Assembly (NCBI GenBank): GCA_016713225.1
Contig: JADJPO010000007.1
Location: 1 to 64,000 of the forward strand
DNA from: Kineosporiaceae bacterium
Lineage (GTDB): Bacteria; Actinomycetota; Actinomycetes; Actinomycetales; Kineosporiaceae
Length of the DNA: 64,000 nt
Reading direction: 5' to 3'
Position 1 is the stretch's first letter. Every line of letters starts with the position of its first letter. Under the pieces are notes generated by a model. That model searched no databases, had not been told where the DNA came from, and saw nothing but the letters and a program-made list of their open reading frames with translations. Positions 9,015 to 17,005 of the stretch are shown here, piece after piece. A program made the translations under genes and the position numbers.

Positions 9015-9762
9015 ACGCACCCGTGATGCCGCCGTCCACCAGGAAGTTGCTCGCCGTGATGAAACTGGCGTCGTCGCTGGCCAGGAAGGCCACCGCGGCG
9101 GCCATCTCCTCGGGCTGGCCGAACCGGCCCATCGGCACGTGCACCAGCCGGCGCTGGGCGCGCTCCTCGTCCTTGGCGAACAGCTCCATCAGCAGCGGGG
9201 TGGCCACCGGGCCGGGCGAGAGCGCGTTGACCCGCACGCCCTCGCGCGCGAACTGGACGCCGAGCTCGCGGGTCATCGCCAGCACGCCGCCCTTGCTGGC
9301 GGTGTAGCTGATCTGCGAGGTCGCCGCCGCCAGGGTCGCCACGAACGAGGCGGTGTTGATGATCGAGCCCTTCTTCCGCTCGAGCATGTACGGCAGCACG
9401 GCCTTGCAGCCGAGGTAGACCGAGGTCAGGTTGACGTCCTGCACCCGGCGCCAGGCCTCGATCCCGGTGGTCAGGATCGAGTCGTCGTCCGGGGGCGAGA
9501 TGCCCGCGTTGTGGAACGCCACGTCGACCTGGCCGTAGGCCTTGACCGTCTCGGCGTACATCCGCTCGTTGTCCTCGGGGCTGGTCACGTCGACCTGGAT
9601 GAACAGGCCGTCGAGCTCCTTGGCGAGGGCCTCGCCGGCCTCGGGGTTGACGTCGGCGATGACGACGGTGGCGCCCTCGGCGGCCAGCCGGCGCGCGCTG
9701 GCGGCACCGATGCCGCTCGCGCCTCCGGTGATCAGCGCGACGCGGTTCTCGAAGCGGTTCAC
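8998..9762 (-). CDS. Short-chain dehydrogenase/reductase (SDR) in the polyamine operon
   Basis: Classical SDR of 254 residues: Rossmann motif TGGASGIGAA near the N-terminus, NAG (HNAGISPP), catalytic Ser, and YTASK, which supplies the Tyr/Lys pair. The ending LVDGGITGAYVTPL is typical of 3-oxoacyl-reductase-like SDRs. GTG 9762 was chosen because AGGAG lies six bases upstream. It sits 32 bp after the aldehyde dehydrogenase and overlaps the hydrolase gene. SDRs are not part of the classic Puu route, so it may act on an alcohol/aldehyde or a related amino-acid intermediate; the substrate is unknown. Confidence 0.9.
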   Translation of the reverse strand: MNRFENRVALITGGASGIGAASARRLAAEGATVVIADVNPEAGEALAKELDGLFIQVDVTSPEDNERMYAETVKAYGQVDVAFHNAGISPPDDDSILTTGIEAWRRVQDVNLTSVYLGCKAVLPYMLERKKGSIINTASFVATLAAATSQISYTASKGGVLAMTRELGVQFAREGVRVNALSPGPVATPLLMELFAKDEERAQRRLVHVPMGRFGQPEEMAAAVAFLASDDASFITASNFLVDGGITGAYVTPL

Positions 9763-9794
9763 GGTTCTCCTTTGTTCGCTGGCTCTCGTCGTGA

Positions 9795-11165
9795 TCAGTC
9801 GTGGGCGAAGAAGACGTTCTTGGTCTCGGTGAACGCGGCCAGTGCGTCCGGGCCGAGCTCGCGACCCAGACCCGACTGCTTGAAGCCGCCGAACGGCGTG
9901 GCGTACCGCACCGAGGAGTGCGAGTTCACCGACAGGTTGCCCGACTCCACCCCGCGCGCCACTCGCAACGCGCGGCCGACGTCGCGGGTCCAGATCGAGC
10001 CGCTCAGGCCGTACTCGGTGTCGTTGGCCAGTTCGATCGCCTCGGCCTCGTCGCGGAACGGCATCACGGCCACCACCGGGCCGAACACCTCCTCGCGCCA
10101 CACCTTGTCCTGGGCCGAGCGGGGCAGGACGACGGTCGGCGGGTACCAGAAGCCCGCACCGTCCGGCGCCGAGCCCCGGAACGCGATGTCGACCGGCTCG
10201 GTGGCGTTCTCGACGTAGGAGCGCACCGTCTCGCGGTGGGCCGCCGAGATCAGCGGACCCATCTCGGCGTCCGCCTCACCCGGCGAGGTGACCTTGACCC
10301 CGGCGACGGCGGGCTCGAGCAACCCGAGGAACGTCTCGTACACGCTGGCCTCGACCAGGATGCGCGACCGGGCGCAGCAGTCCTGACCGGCGTTGTCGAA
10401 CACCCCGTAGGGCGCGGTGGCGGCGGCCTTCTCGAGGTCGCTGTCGGCGAAGACGATGTTCGCGCTCTTGCCGCCCAACTCGAGCGTGACCCGCTTGACC
10501 TGCGACATCGCCTGGGCGGCGAGCCGGGTGCCGACCTCGGTGGACCCGGTGAACACGAGCTTGCGCACCAGCGGGTTGTCGACGAAGCGCTGCCCCACCA
10601 CGCTGCCCTTGCCCGGCAGCACCTGGAACACGTCCGCCGGGATGCCCGCCTCGAGGGCCAGCTCGCCGAGCCGGATCGCGGTCAACGGGGTGAGCTCGGC
10701 CGGTTTGAGCACCACGGTGCAGCCCGCGGCCAACGCCGGTGCGAAGCCCCAGCCGGCGATGGGCATCGGGAAGTTCCACGGCACGATCACGCCGACGACG
10801 CCGATCGGTTCGCTGAAGGTGACGTCGAGCCCGCCGGCGACCGGGATCTGCTTGCCGAACAACCGCTCGGGCGCCGCCGAGTAATAGGTCAGCACGTCCC
10901 GGACGTTGCCCGCCTCCCAGCGGGCGTTGCCCAGGGTGTGGCCCGCACCGGCGACCTCGAGGGCCGCCAACTCGTCGACGTGGGCGTCGACGACATCCGC
11001 GAACCGCCGCAACAACCGCCCCCGGTCGGCCGGAGCCACCGCCCGCCACGCCGGCCAGGCCGCGTGCGCCCGCGCGATCGCGGCGTCGGTGGCCGCGCCG
11101 TCCAACTGGGTGACGGTGGCCGCCACCTCTTCGGTGGCCGGATTGATCACCCGGTAGCTACTCAT
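9795..11165 (-). CDS. NAD(P)-dependent aldehyde dehydrogenase
   Basis: Oxidises an aldehyde to the acid; by context probably gamma-glutamyl-gamma-aminobutyraldehyde or a related amino-aldehyde (PuuC role). The 456 residues contain PWNFPMPI (cofactor site), FTGSTEVG, the catalytic Glu in LELGGKSANIVF and the catalytic Cys in DNAGQDCCARSR. Start ATG 11165 is preceded by AGGAGAG at a spacing of eight. The gap to the upstream glutamine synthetase holds 15-bp direct repeats and a copy of the dispersed palindromic element, which may uncouple its expression from the first gene. Confidence 0.92.
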   Translation of the reverse strand: MSSYRVINPATEEVAATVTQLDGAATDAAIARAHAAWPAWRAVAPADRGRLLRRFADVVDAHVDELAALEVAGAGHTLGNARWEAGNVRDVLTYYSAAPERLFGKQIPVAGGLDVTFSEPIGVVGVIVPWNFPMPIAGWGFAPALAAGCTVVLKPAELTPLTAIRLGELALEAGIPADVFQVLPGKGSVVGQRFVDNPLVRKLVFTGSTEVGTRLAAQAMSQVKRVTLELGGKSANIVFADSDLEKAAATAPYGVFDNAGQDCCARSRILVEASVYETFLGLLEPAVAGVKVTSPGEADAEMGPLISAAHRETVRSYVENATEPVDIAFRGSAPDGAGFWYPPTVVLPRSAQDKVWREEVFGPVVAVMPFRDEAEAIELANDTEYGLSGSIWTRDVGRALRVARGVESGNLSVNSHSSVRYATPFGGFKQSGLGRELGPDALAAFTETKNVFFAHD

Positions 11166-11188
11166 CGCCGAAACTCTCCTCGTCGTGC

Positions 11189-11228
11189 CGTCCGAAACCA
11201 CGTCGTCCGAAACCACGTCGTCCAAACC
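11189..11228. repeat. 15-bp direct repeats upstream of the aldehyde dehydrogenase
   Basis: CGTCCGAAACCACGT occurs at 11189-11203 and again at 11204-11218, with a shortened third unit (CGTCCAAACC) at 11219-11228. The units lie 24-63 bases upstream of the aldehyde dehydrogenase ATG and run into the left arm of the palindromic element. A slippage product or a row of regulator sites are both possible; helical spacing (15 bp) does not favour same-face binding. Confidence 0.7.
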
Positions 11229-11336
11229 TGCTCATGCTCCGTGGGTGACTGCTCGTACTCCGCAGCTGACGCGGAAATCGGGACGTATCCACTGCATCCT
11301 GTGTCACCTGCGGAGCATGAGCGGGTTGGGTGGGGG
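11222..11336. repeat. Dispersed palindromic element, copy 1
   Basis: Three ~21-bp monomers of CTCATGCTCCGCRGGTGACGC type: forward at 11231-11250, a degenerate forward at 11252-11272 and reverse at 11301-11322. Outer flanks are complementary (CCAAACCTG on the left, GCGGGTTGGGTGGGG on the right), so the whole unit can fold into a long stem. It lies between the glutamine synthetase and aldehyde dehydrogenase genes. The same design recurs at 21668-21784, 32427-32530 and 49032-49143. Confidence 0.85.
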
Positions 11337-11351
11337 TTGTAGTGCCCGGCA

Positions 11352-12743
11352 TCAGAAGCGCTCGAAGCACCGAACCCGCTCCCAGTCGGTGACGGTGGCC
11401 TCGAAGGCGGCCAGCTCGACGTCCGCGGCATTGACGTAGTGGTCGACCACCTCGTCGCCGAACGCGTTGCGCGCCAACACCGACGTGGCGAACAGGTCGC
11501 GCGCCTCGCGCAACGTGGTCGGCACCCGCGGCCGCTCGGCGACATAGGCATTGCCCTGCAGCGGGGCCTCGAGGGACAACTCGGTCTCGATCCCCCACAA
11601 CCCACCGGCCAGCATCGCCGCCACCGCCAGATACGGGTTCACGTCCCCGCCCGGCACCCGATTCTCGAGTCGCAACGCCGACCCCTTGCCGACCACCCGG
11701 ATCGCGCAGGTGCGGTTGTCCTCACCCCAGGCGACCGCGGTCGGTGCGAAGGTGCCGGGCTGGAATCGCTTGTAGGAGTTGATGTTCGGCGCATAGAGCA
11801 GGGTGAACTCGCGCAACGTGGCCAGGATTCCGGCGACGAAGGAGTTGAAGATGTCGCTGCGGCCACCCGGGGACGGCGACCCGTCGGGCTCGCGCGCGAA
11901 GACCGTCTCGCCACCCAGGCCCCGCAGACTCAGGTGGATGTGGCAGGAGTTGCCCTCGCGCTCGTTGAACTTGGCCATGAAGGTGAGCGCCTTGTCGTGC
12001 TGGGCGGCGATCTCCTTGGCGGCGGTCTTGTAGACCACGTGTTGATCGCAGGTGGTGATGGAGTCGGCGAATTTGAAGGCGATCTCGTGCTGACCGAAGT
12101 TGCACTCACCCTTGGCCGACTCCACGACCAGACCGGCGCGGTCCATGTGGTTGCGGATGTCGCGCAGCAACGGCTCGACCCGCGTCGTCCCGATGATCGA
12201 GTAGTCCACGTTGTACCGATTGGACGGCGTGAGCGCGCGATACCCGGAGTCCCAGGCCTGCTCGTAGGTGTTGTCGAAGACGATGAACTCGAGCTCGGTA
12301 CCGGCGTAGGAGACGAAGCCCATGTCGGCGGCCCGGTCGGCCTGCGCCATCAGGATCTGGCGCGGCGACTGCACCACCGGACGGCCGTCCAGCCACAGCA
12401 GGTCGCACTGCACCATCGCGGTCGCAGGCAGCCAGGTGACCGGGCGCAGGGTCGACAGGTCCGGCCGCAGCACGAAGTCGCCGTAGCCGGTCTCCCACGA
12501 GCTCATCGCGTACCCGCCGACGGTGTTCATGTCGACGTCGACGGCGAGCAGGTAGTTGCAGCCCTCGGTGCCGTGGGCCAGCACCTCGTCGACGAAGTAG
12601 CGGCCGTGGATCCGCTTGCCCGCGAGCCGGCCCTGCACGTCGGTGAACACCACCAACACGGTGTCGACGTGACCGGAGGCGACGGCCTCCTTCAACGTGT
12701 CGACCGTCATCGGCACGTGGGACGCAGGGGCGCTCTCGGCCAT
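11352..12743 (-). CDS. Glutamine synthetase-family enzyme, probably gamma-glutamyl-polyamine synthetase
   Basis: ATP-dependent ligase of the GlnA fold. Context (aldehyde dehydrogenase, PuuD-like hydrolase) points to gamma-glutamylation of an amine such as putrescine rather than ammonia assimilation. The 463 residues contain the GS metal and ammonium-site motifs GTELEFIVFD, ECNFGQHEI and NSCHIHLSL, the ATP-site KRFQPGTFAPTAVAWG, and RLENRVPGGDVNPYLA. It lacks the Tyr adenylylation tail of GlnA1-type enzymes. Start ATG 12743 has AAGGAGAG four bases upstream. It is the first gene of the leftward operon 12743-7960. Two CACGTG palindromes lie just upstream. Confidence 0.87.
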   Translation of the reverse strand: MAESAPASHVPMTVDTLKEAVASGHVDTVLVVFTDVQGRLAGKRIHGRYFVDEVLAHGTEGCNYLLAVDVDMNTVGGYAMSSWETGYGDFVLRPDLSTLRPVTWLPATAMVQCDLLWLDGRPVVQSPRQILMAQADRAADMGFVSYAGTELEFIVFDNTYEQAWDSGYRALTPSNRYNVDYSIIGTTRVEPLLRDIRNHMDRAGLVVESAKGECNFGQHEIAFKFADSITTCDQHVVYKTAAKEIAAQHDKALTFMAKFNEREGNSCHIHLSLRGLGGETVFAREPDGSPSPGGRSDIFNSFVAGILATLREFTLLYAPNINSYKRFQPGTFAPTAVAWGEDNRTCAIRVVGKGSALRLENRVPGGDVNPYLAVAAMLAGGLWGIETELSLEAPLQGNAYVAERPRVPTTLREARDLFATSVLARNAFGDEVVDHYVNAADVELAAFEATVTDWERVRCFERF

Positions 12744-12773
12744 GGATCTCTCCTTCTCGACCCCCCCGGGCGG

Positions 12774-12790
12774 CACGTGGTGGACACGTG
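12774..12790. promoter_or_regulatory. Paired CACGTG palindromes upstream of the glutamine synthetase gene
   Basis: CACGTG occurs at 12774-12779 and 12785-12790, centres 11 bp apart (about one helical turn), roughly 30-47 bases upstream of the glutamine synthetase ATG. The spacing would suit a dimeric regulator bound on one face of the helix. No regulator gene is adjacent. Seen directly as palindromes; the regulatory role is inference. Confidence 0.35.
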
Positions 12791-12895
12791 AGTGGCGAGC
12801 GACATGCTCCACCATGCGAGGCGCTGCCGTCTCGCAATCGGCCCGGTGATCCGGCAAATCTCATGCGGCCGGACGGCGCCGCGCGACGATCTGCG

Positions 12896-12940
12896 TGCTC
12901 AGGCGACAGGTGCTCAGGCGACAGGTGCTCAGGCGACAGG
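12896..12940. repeat. Three perfect 15-bp tandem repeats spanning a stop codon
   Basis: TGCTCAGGCGACAGG is repeated exactly three times (12896, 12911, 12926). The TGA stop of the TauE/SafE gene (12929-12931, read leftward) lies in the rightmost unit; the two further units extend beyond the gene end and carry the same TGA. Looks like replication slippage duplicating the end of the gene. Confidence 0.85.
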
Positions 12941-13870
12941 CTGCGGGACGGCGGGGTCGCCGTCCCGATCGGCCCGCTCCCCCTCACGCTGACGCACCGC
13001 GGCCCAGACCAGCGGCCCCAGGACCACGGCCAGGGCGATCACGAGCCCCAGGTGCATCGTGGGCAGATCCAGCAGCTTCAGACCCGAGGCCAACAGCACG
13101 ACGGCCAGTGCCCGACGGATCAGCCAGCCCGGGGCGCGGGACGACAGCTGCGCGCCCAGGTAGACCCCGGGGATCGAGCCGAGCAGCAGTGAGGCGGTCA
13201 GGTCGAACTGGAAGTCCCCGAACAGCACGTGTCCCAGCGCGGCACTGGCCACCAAGGGCACCGCCTGCACCAGGTCGGTGCCGACCAGCCGGTTGGCGGT
13301 CAGGCTCGGATACAGCGCGATCAACGCGATGATGATCAACGAACCGGACCCGACCGAGGTCATGCCCACGATCAGCCCGCCGGCCGCACCGATCAGCACG
13401 GTGGGTAGCGGCCGGACGACGATCGGCACGTCCTCGGGCTCGATCACCTCCTCACCCCGCCGGGCCGCGGCCTCACGGCGCACCCGGGCGACCATGCCCG
13501 TGTAGGCCTTGTAGACCATGGCGGCCGCAGCGACCAGCAGGGCCACCCCGAGCGAGGTCTTGACCACTGCCTGCACGTCGCCGGAGTTGCCCAGCGCCCG
13601 CAGCACCAGCACCCCGACGAACGCACTCGGCACCGAGCCGACCATGAGCCACCGCACCAGCGGCCACTGGATGGTGCCGCGCCGCATGTGCACCCAACTG
13701 CCGACCGGCTTCATCACGGCTGCGGCGACCAGGTCACTCGACACGGCCGCCAGCGGCGTGATCCCGAACAGCAGCACCAGCACCGGGGTCATCAGGGCAC
13801 CGCCGCCCATGCCGGTGAGGCCGACGACGAAGCCGACGATCAACCCGGCCAGCACCACCAGGACGTCCAC
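12929..13870 (-). CDS. TauE/SafE-family sulfite/anion exporter (membrane permease)
   Basis: Integral membrane protein of 313 residues with about eight hydrophobic helices. The family's repeat motif is seen in both halves: FVVGLTGMGGGALMTPVLVL near the N-terminus and GMTSVGSGSLIIIALIAL at the midpoint. A basic cytoplasmic loop (RVRREAAARRGEE) separates the halves. The family exports sulfite, sulfoacetate or other organic anions; the substrate here is unknown. It ends 185 bp before the glutamine synthetase start and is preceded, 42 bp away, by the APS kinase gene, so a link to sulfur metabolism is plausible. Confidence 0.88.
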   Translation of the reverse strand: MDVLVVLAGLIVGFVVGLTGMGGGALMTPVLVLLFGITPLAAVSSDLVAAAVMKPVGSWVHMRRGTIQWPLVRWLMVGSVPSAFVGVLVLRALGNSGDVQAVVKTSLGVALLVAAAAMVYKAYTGMVARVRREAAARRGEEVIEPEDVPIVVRPLPTVLIGAAGGLIVGMTSVGSGSLIIIALIALYPSLTANRLVGTDLVQAVPLVASAALGHVLFGDFQFDLTASLLLGSIPGVYLGAQLSSRAPGWLIRRALAVVLLASGLKLLDLPTMHLGLVIALAVVLGPLVWAAVRQREGERADRDGDPAVPQPVA

Positions 13871-13912
13871 CAGCCACCCCTCACCACATCGCGTTGCGTC
13901 GCGCCTCTCGCA

Positions 13913-15118
13913 CTACCGGACGTCATCGGCCAGGTAGCCGCGCTCCTGAAGCATCCGCCACAGGCGATTCACACACTCCTGGACGGATATGTCCGAGGTG
14001 TCGAGCACGATATCGGCATCACTGGGTGGTTCGTACGGCGAGCTGATGCCGGTGAAGTCGGCGATCTCGCCCCGGCGGGCCTTGGCGTACATCCCCTTGC
14101 GGTCGCGTCGTTCACACTCGGCCAGCGGGGTGGCGACGTGCACCAGCAGCAGGTCTCCTCCCGCCTGCTCGACCATGGAACGCACCTCGGCCCGCCCGGC
14201 CGCGAACGGCGCGATCGGCGCACAGATCGCGGTCCCGCCGTGCCGGGCGACCTCGGCCGCCACGAACCCGATCCGGCGGATGTTCGCCTCTCGGTCGGCC
14301 ACCGAGAAGCCGAGTCCGGCCGACAGCAGCCGGCGCACCTCGTCGCCGTCCAGCATCGACAGCGTGCGCCGACCGTCCTCGATCAGGGCCTCGGCGAGCG
14401 CCTTGGCCACCGTGGACTTGCCCGACCCGGACAGGCCCGTGAAGAAGAGCACCAGGCCGCGCTGCGCGGCCGGCCGGACGGCGCGCGCCAGCTCGGCGGT
14501 GAAGGCAGGGTGGACCTCGCGCCGAGCCGCGCTCACACCGGCACTGCGGATCTCGGCCGCTCCGTAGGCGGCCATCGCCGGCCCCGCCAGCTCGACCTGG
14601 TCAGCGGGCAGCGCCAGCGGCACCACCAGTTCGCCCGGGTCGGCCAGGCGCCGAGCAGCCCGCCACAGGGCCTCGGCGCCGAGACCACCAGTGCTCTGGG
14701 CGTCCCACCCGTCGCCGACCATCACGAGCCAGAGGAGCACCGCCCCCTGCTCGGCGGCCGCTGCCCGAGCGGCGGCCACCTGCGAGGCCGGCGCCGGGCC
14801 GGTCAGGCTCACCGCGATGACCGGCCGTCCCGCCACGGCCTCCCTCACCTGCGCCGGGGTGCGGCGGTGGCTGCGCACGGGGCCGTGCGCGAACGGGCGT
14901 AACCCGCGTACCCGGGGCACGCCGTCCGGGGCGAAGGTCAGCTCGGCGACCGGGGTGCCCTCGGCGTCCTCGACCAGCACCCCCGCGTGAGCTGCCTCGG
15001 GCAGTTCACCCAGCGCACCGTCCGGCAGGTGGCCGAGCACGCCGCCGACCACGAGCTCGATGAGCTCGAGCGTGGCGTGCGAGGGGTGCCAACCGGGCAG
15101 GACAGGAGCGACCACCAT
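13913..15118 (-). CDS. cysC: Adenylylsulfate (APS) kinase with a degenerate ATP-sulfurylase-like N-terminal region
   Basis: The C-terminal ~180 residues are a complete APS kinase, which phosphorylates APS to PAPS: Walker A GLSGSGKST (residues 228-236), DGDEVRRLLSAGLGFS, REANIRRIGFVA, and the KARRGEIADFTGISSPYE lid. The first ~210 residues resemble in layout the ATP sulfurylase half of bifunctional Sat-CysC proteins (HPSHATLELIEL, VPLALP, HPAFTAELARAV), but I see no QxRN-type catalytic motif, so this half is probably inactive. Total 401 residues. The cysD and cysN genes 45 kb away lack an APS kinase domain, so this protein could supply that step. The ATG at 15118 is preceded by a 76-bp gap containing a terminator hairpin. 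Confidence 0.85.
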   Translation of the reverse strand: MVVAPVLPGWHPSHATLELIELVVGGVLGHLPDGALGELPEAAHAGVLVEDAEGTPVAELTFAPDGVPRVRGLRPFAHGPVRSHRRTPAQVREAVAGRPVIAVSLTGPAPASQVAAARAAAAEQGAVLLWLVMVGDGWDAQSTGGLGAEALWRAARRLADPGELVVPLALPADQVELAGPAMAAYGAAEIRSAGVSAARREVHPAFTAELARAVRPAAQRGLVLFFTGLSGSGKSTVAKALAEALIEDGRRTLSMLDGDEVRRLLSAGLGFSVADREANIRRIGFVAAEVARHGGTAICAPIAPFAAGRAEVRSMVEQAGGDLLLVHVATPLAECERRDRKGMYAKARRGEIADFTGISSPYEPPSDADIVLDTSDISVQECVNRLWRMLQERGYLADDVR

Positions 15119-15141
15119 GGCGGGATCGTGTCACAAACGGC

Positions 15142-15182
15142 GACAGCCCCTCATCATGGCGTGACCATGATGAGGGGCTGTC
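15142..15182 (-). terminator. Hairpin terminator after the Bax-inhibitor-1 family gene
   Basis: A perfect 18-bp stem: the arm at 15142-15159 (ending CATCATGG) is the exact complement of 15165-15182 (starting CCATGATG), with a 5-base loop. It begins 13 bases after the stop of the leftward gene at 15195. No long T-run follows, as is common in high-GC actinobacteria. Confidence 0.8.
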
Positions 15183-15194
15183 GGGTGGAGCGGA

Positions 15195-15998
15195 TCAGTC
15201 GTTGCCCCGCAGGATGGCGAGCAGACGCAGGATCTCGAGGTAGAGCCAGACCAGCGTGACCACCAGGCCGAACGCGGCGGTCCAGGCGTAGACCTTGGGG
15301 ATGCCGTTGCGGATGCCCTGCTCGACGAAGTCGAAGTCGAGCACCAGGAAGAACGAGGCCAGCAGGACGCCGAACGCACTCAGCGCCACCGGCAGCAGAC
15401 CGCCGCCGGAGTAGATGCTGCTCCAGGCGCCGAACATGACGCCGAGGAAGTGCACCAGGCCGAACACCATGTAGCCGACCCCGGCGATCATCAGGGTCTT
15501 CTGGAACTTCGGGCTGTTGCGGATCACGCCGGTCTTGTAGAGGCCGAGCATGGCGCCGAAGGCGCACAGCGTGCCGACGATGGCGTGGACGATGATGTCG
15601 TTGCCCTGCCAGAGGGCGTAGACGGCACTGATACCACCGACGAACACACCCTCGACGAGGGCGTAGGCGAACATCAGCGGCGGGCTGGGCACCTTCTTGA
15701 ACTGGGCCACCATGGCGAGCACGAAGCCCACCAGGCCGGCGCCGAGCACGAGCATGAACTGCTCGGGCTTGATGAACCAGTAGGTCGGCACGGCGGTGAC
15801 CAGCAGACCACCGAACAGGGCGGCGGTGCGGACGACGACGTCGTCCAGGGTCATCCGGTTGGTGTCGACCGAGGTCGCGGACGGCGCCCGGTACATGTCC
15901 TCGATCGTGCTGGCGGGGGGTGTCGCGGGGTTGAAGGTCGCGTACCCACCGGTCTTGAACTCACCGCTGCGGCTGAAGACGGGGTTGCGGCTCTCCAT
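15195..15998 (-). CDS. Bax inhibitor-1/YccA family membrane protein
   Basis: 267 residues: a ~70-residue soluble N-terminus followed by seven hydrophobic helices (for example FGGLLVTAVPTYWFI, FMLVLGAGLVGFVLAMVA, PPLMFAYALVEGVFVGG, VYAWTAAFGLVVTLVWLYLE). The conserved acidic pair sits in the loop DFDFVEQGIRNG. The family is widespread in actinobacteria; animal members are calcium leak channels, and the bacterial role is unsettled. Start ATG 15998 has GGAGAG just upstream; ATG 16010 is in frame but without a site. It is followed at once by a perfect terminator hairpin and is divergent from the TetR gene. Confidence 0.9.
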   Translation of the reverse strand: MESRNPVFSRSGEFKTGGYATFNPATPPASTIEDMYRAPSATSVDTNRMTLDDVVVRTAALFGGLLVTAVPTYWFIKPEQFMLVLGAGLVGFVLAMVAQFKKVPSPPLMFAYALVEGVFVGGISAVYALWQGNDIIVHAIVGTLCAFGAMLGLYKTGVIRNSPKFQKTLMIAGVGYMVFGLVHFLGVMFGAWSSIYSGGGLLPVALSAFGVLLASFFLVLDFDFVEQGIRNGIPKVYAWTAAFGLVVTLVWLYLEILRLLAILRGND

Positions 15999-16253
15999 CG
16001 GTCTCTCCATGGGGTCGAGATCGTGACTGTGTTCGACCGGGCACCACGCCCGGCTGGTACTCAAGGTAATGCCGAACGTCCCGGAATGGTTCCCGCACCT
16101 GCCGATGACACCCTCGTGGATCATGCCGGCGGGCCTCGAGGTAGGTTCGGGGGCATCCGAATAGCCTCCGGCACCCGGTCGACGATCGGCATCACGCGTC
16201 ACCCGTGCCCTCTGCGTCGCCACGGCGACTCCGTGCTGCTCGAGACTCGCGTC

Positions 16254-16267
16254 CATACAGACGTATG
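16254..16267. promoter_or_regulatory. Inverted repeat overlapping the TetR start codon
   Basis: CATACAGACGTATG: 5-bp arms CATAC/GTATG around four bases, ending on the ATG (16265) of the TetR gene. The position fits an autoregulatory operator, and the lack of a ribosome-binding site suggests a leaderless start. Arms are short, so this is tentative. Confidence 0.35.
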
Positions 16268-16870
16268 ACTGACACCTCCGTACGCACCCGGTTGCTGGAA
16301 GGCACCCTCGAGGTGCTCGGGGCGCACGGAGTGGCCGGTACGACGTCCCGCCGGATCGCCGACGCGGCCGGGACCAACCTGCAGGCGATCACGTATCACT
16401 TCGGGTCCAAGGATGCCCTGGTCGGTCAGGCGCTGGTGCACGCCGTCCGGCGGTGGCTCGAACCGGTGCGCCAGGCCCTGGCCCGGGTCGACACTGATCC
16501 GATCGGGGGGTTGGTCGCTGCGGTGTTCACGCTGCAACAGTCGCTGGCGCAGGCCCGCACCCGGCTACCCGCCTACGTCGAGGCGCTGGCCGCGGCCACC
16601 CGGCACGAGCAGGTGCAGGACGAGATCGTGAGCCTGCTCCGTGAGATGCGGGACGACGTGGCGGCACGGATCCGCGAGCTCGCCGCGACCGGGCTCCTGG
16701 CCGACTGGGCCGACCCCGAGGCCATCGCCGCGCTGCTCGTCGCCGCAGGCGACGGGTTCGTGCTGCACGCGACCCTCGACCCCGAGGGATACGACCTCGA
16801 TCGTGCCCTGAGCCAGGTGGTTCAGGTGCTGCTCGCGGCTCGCCGGGTGGGTCCGGACGACAAAGGCTGA
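16265..16870 (+). CDS. TetR-family transcriptional regulator
   Basis: 201 residues. The N-terminal helix-turn-helix is GTTSRRIADAAGTNLQAITY, followed by HFGSKDALV, the standard TetR signature. The C-terminal helical domain binds an unknown ligand. Start ATG 16265 (MTDTSVRTRLLEG) was chosen to place the first helix at the N-terminus; the in-frame ATG at 16205 would add 20 basic residues. It is divergent from the Bax-inhibitor-1 gene (267-bp gap) and may regulate it or itself. Confidence 0.9.
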   Translation: MTDTSVRTRLLEGTLEVLGAHGVAGTTSRRIADAAGTNLQAITYHFGSKDALVGQALVHAVRRWLEPVRQALARVDTDPIGGLVAAVFTLQQSLAQARTRLPAYVEALAAATRHEQVQDEIVSLLREMRDDVAARIRELAATGLLADWADPEAIAALLVAAGDGFVLHATLDPEGYDLDRALSQVVQVLLAARRVGPDDKG

Positions 16871-16875
16871 GCGGC

Positions 16876-16906
16876 GCGCAGCGGCGGCTCGGTACCCCCG
16901 GCGGGA
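16876..16906. repeat. 31-bp direct repeat matching the tRNA 3' end (distal copy)
   Basis: Matches 16989-17019 with one mismatch (base 16884 G versus 17097-equivalent T at 16997). The shared core is CGGCTCGGTACCCCCGGCGG. The second copy covers the 3' end of the tRNA at 17006-17078. The copies are 113 bp apart. A duplicated tRNA 3' end is the usual mark of an integrase attachment site, but no integrase or cargo is present. Confidence 0.7.
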
Positions 16907-16972
16907 GCCGCGGTCTCCGTCCGGACTGCGTCCTGCCGGTTCCCGCTCCCGTCGTCACCGTCGGGGTTCCCG

Positions 16973-17001
16973 GCCGACGCAGCGCTTCGCGCAGCGTCGG
17001 C
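16973..17001 (-). terminator. Hairpin downstream of the tRNA
   Basis: GCCGACGCAGCGC (16973-16985) pairs with GCGCAGCGTCGGC (16989-17001) around a TTC loop: 13 bp with one mismatch. It starts four bases beyond the tRNA 3' end on the leftward transcript, a normal place for a tRNA terminator. Confidence 0.65.
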
Positions 17002-17005
17002 TCGG

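Noticed and set aside
11158..11605. Overlapping minus-strand frames of about 146 residues across the glutamine synthetase 3' end
   Set aside because: They read the repeats and the end of the synthetase out of frame; no start signal or domain.
12896..12940. Possible CRISPR-like array
   Set aside because: Three identical 15-bp units are directly adjacent with no spacers, and no cas genes are present.
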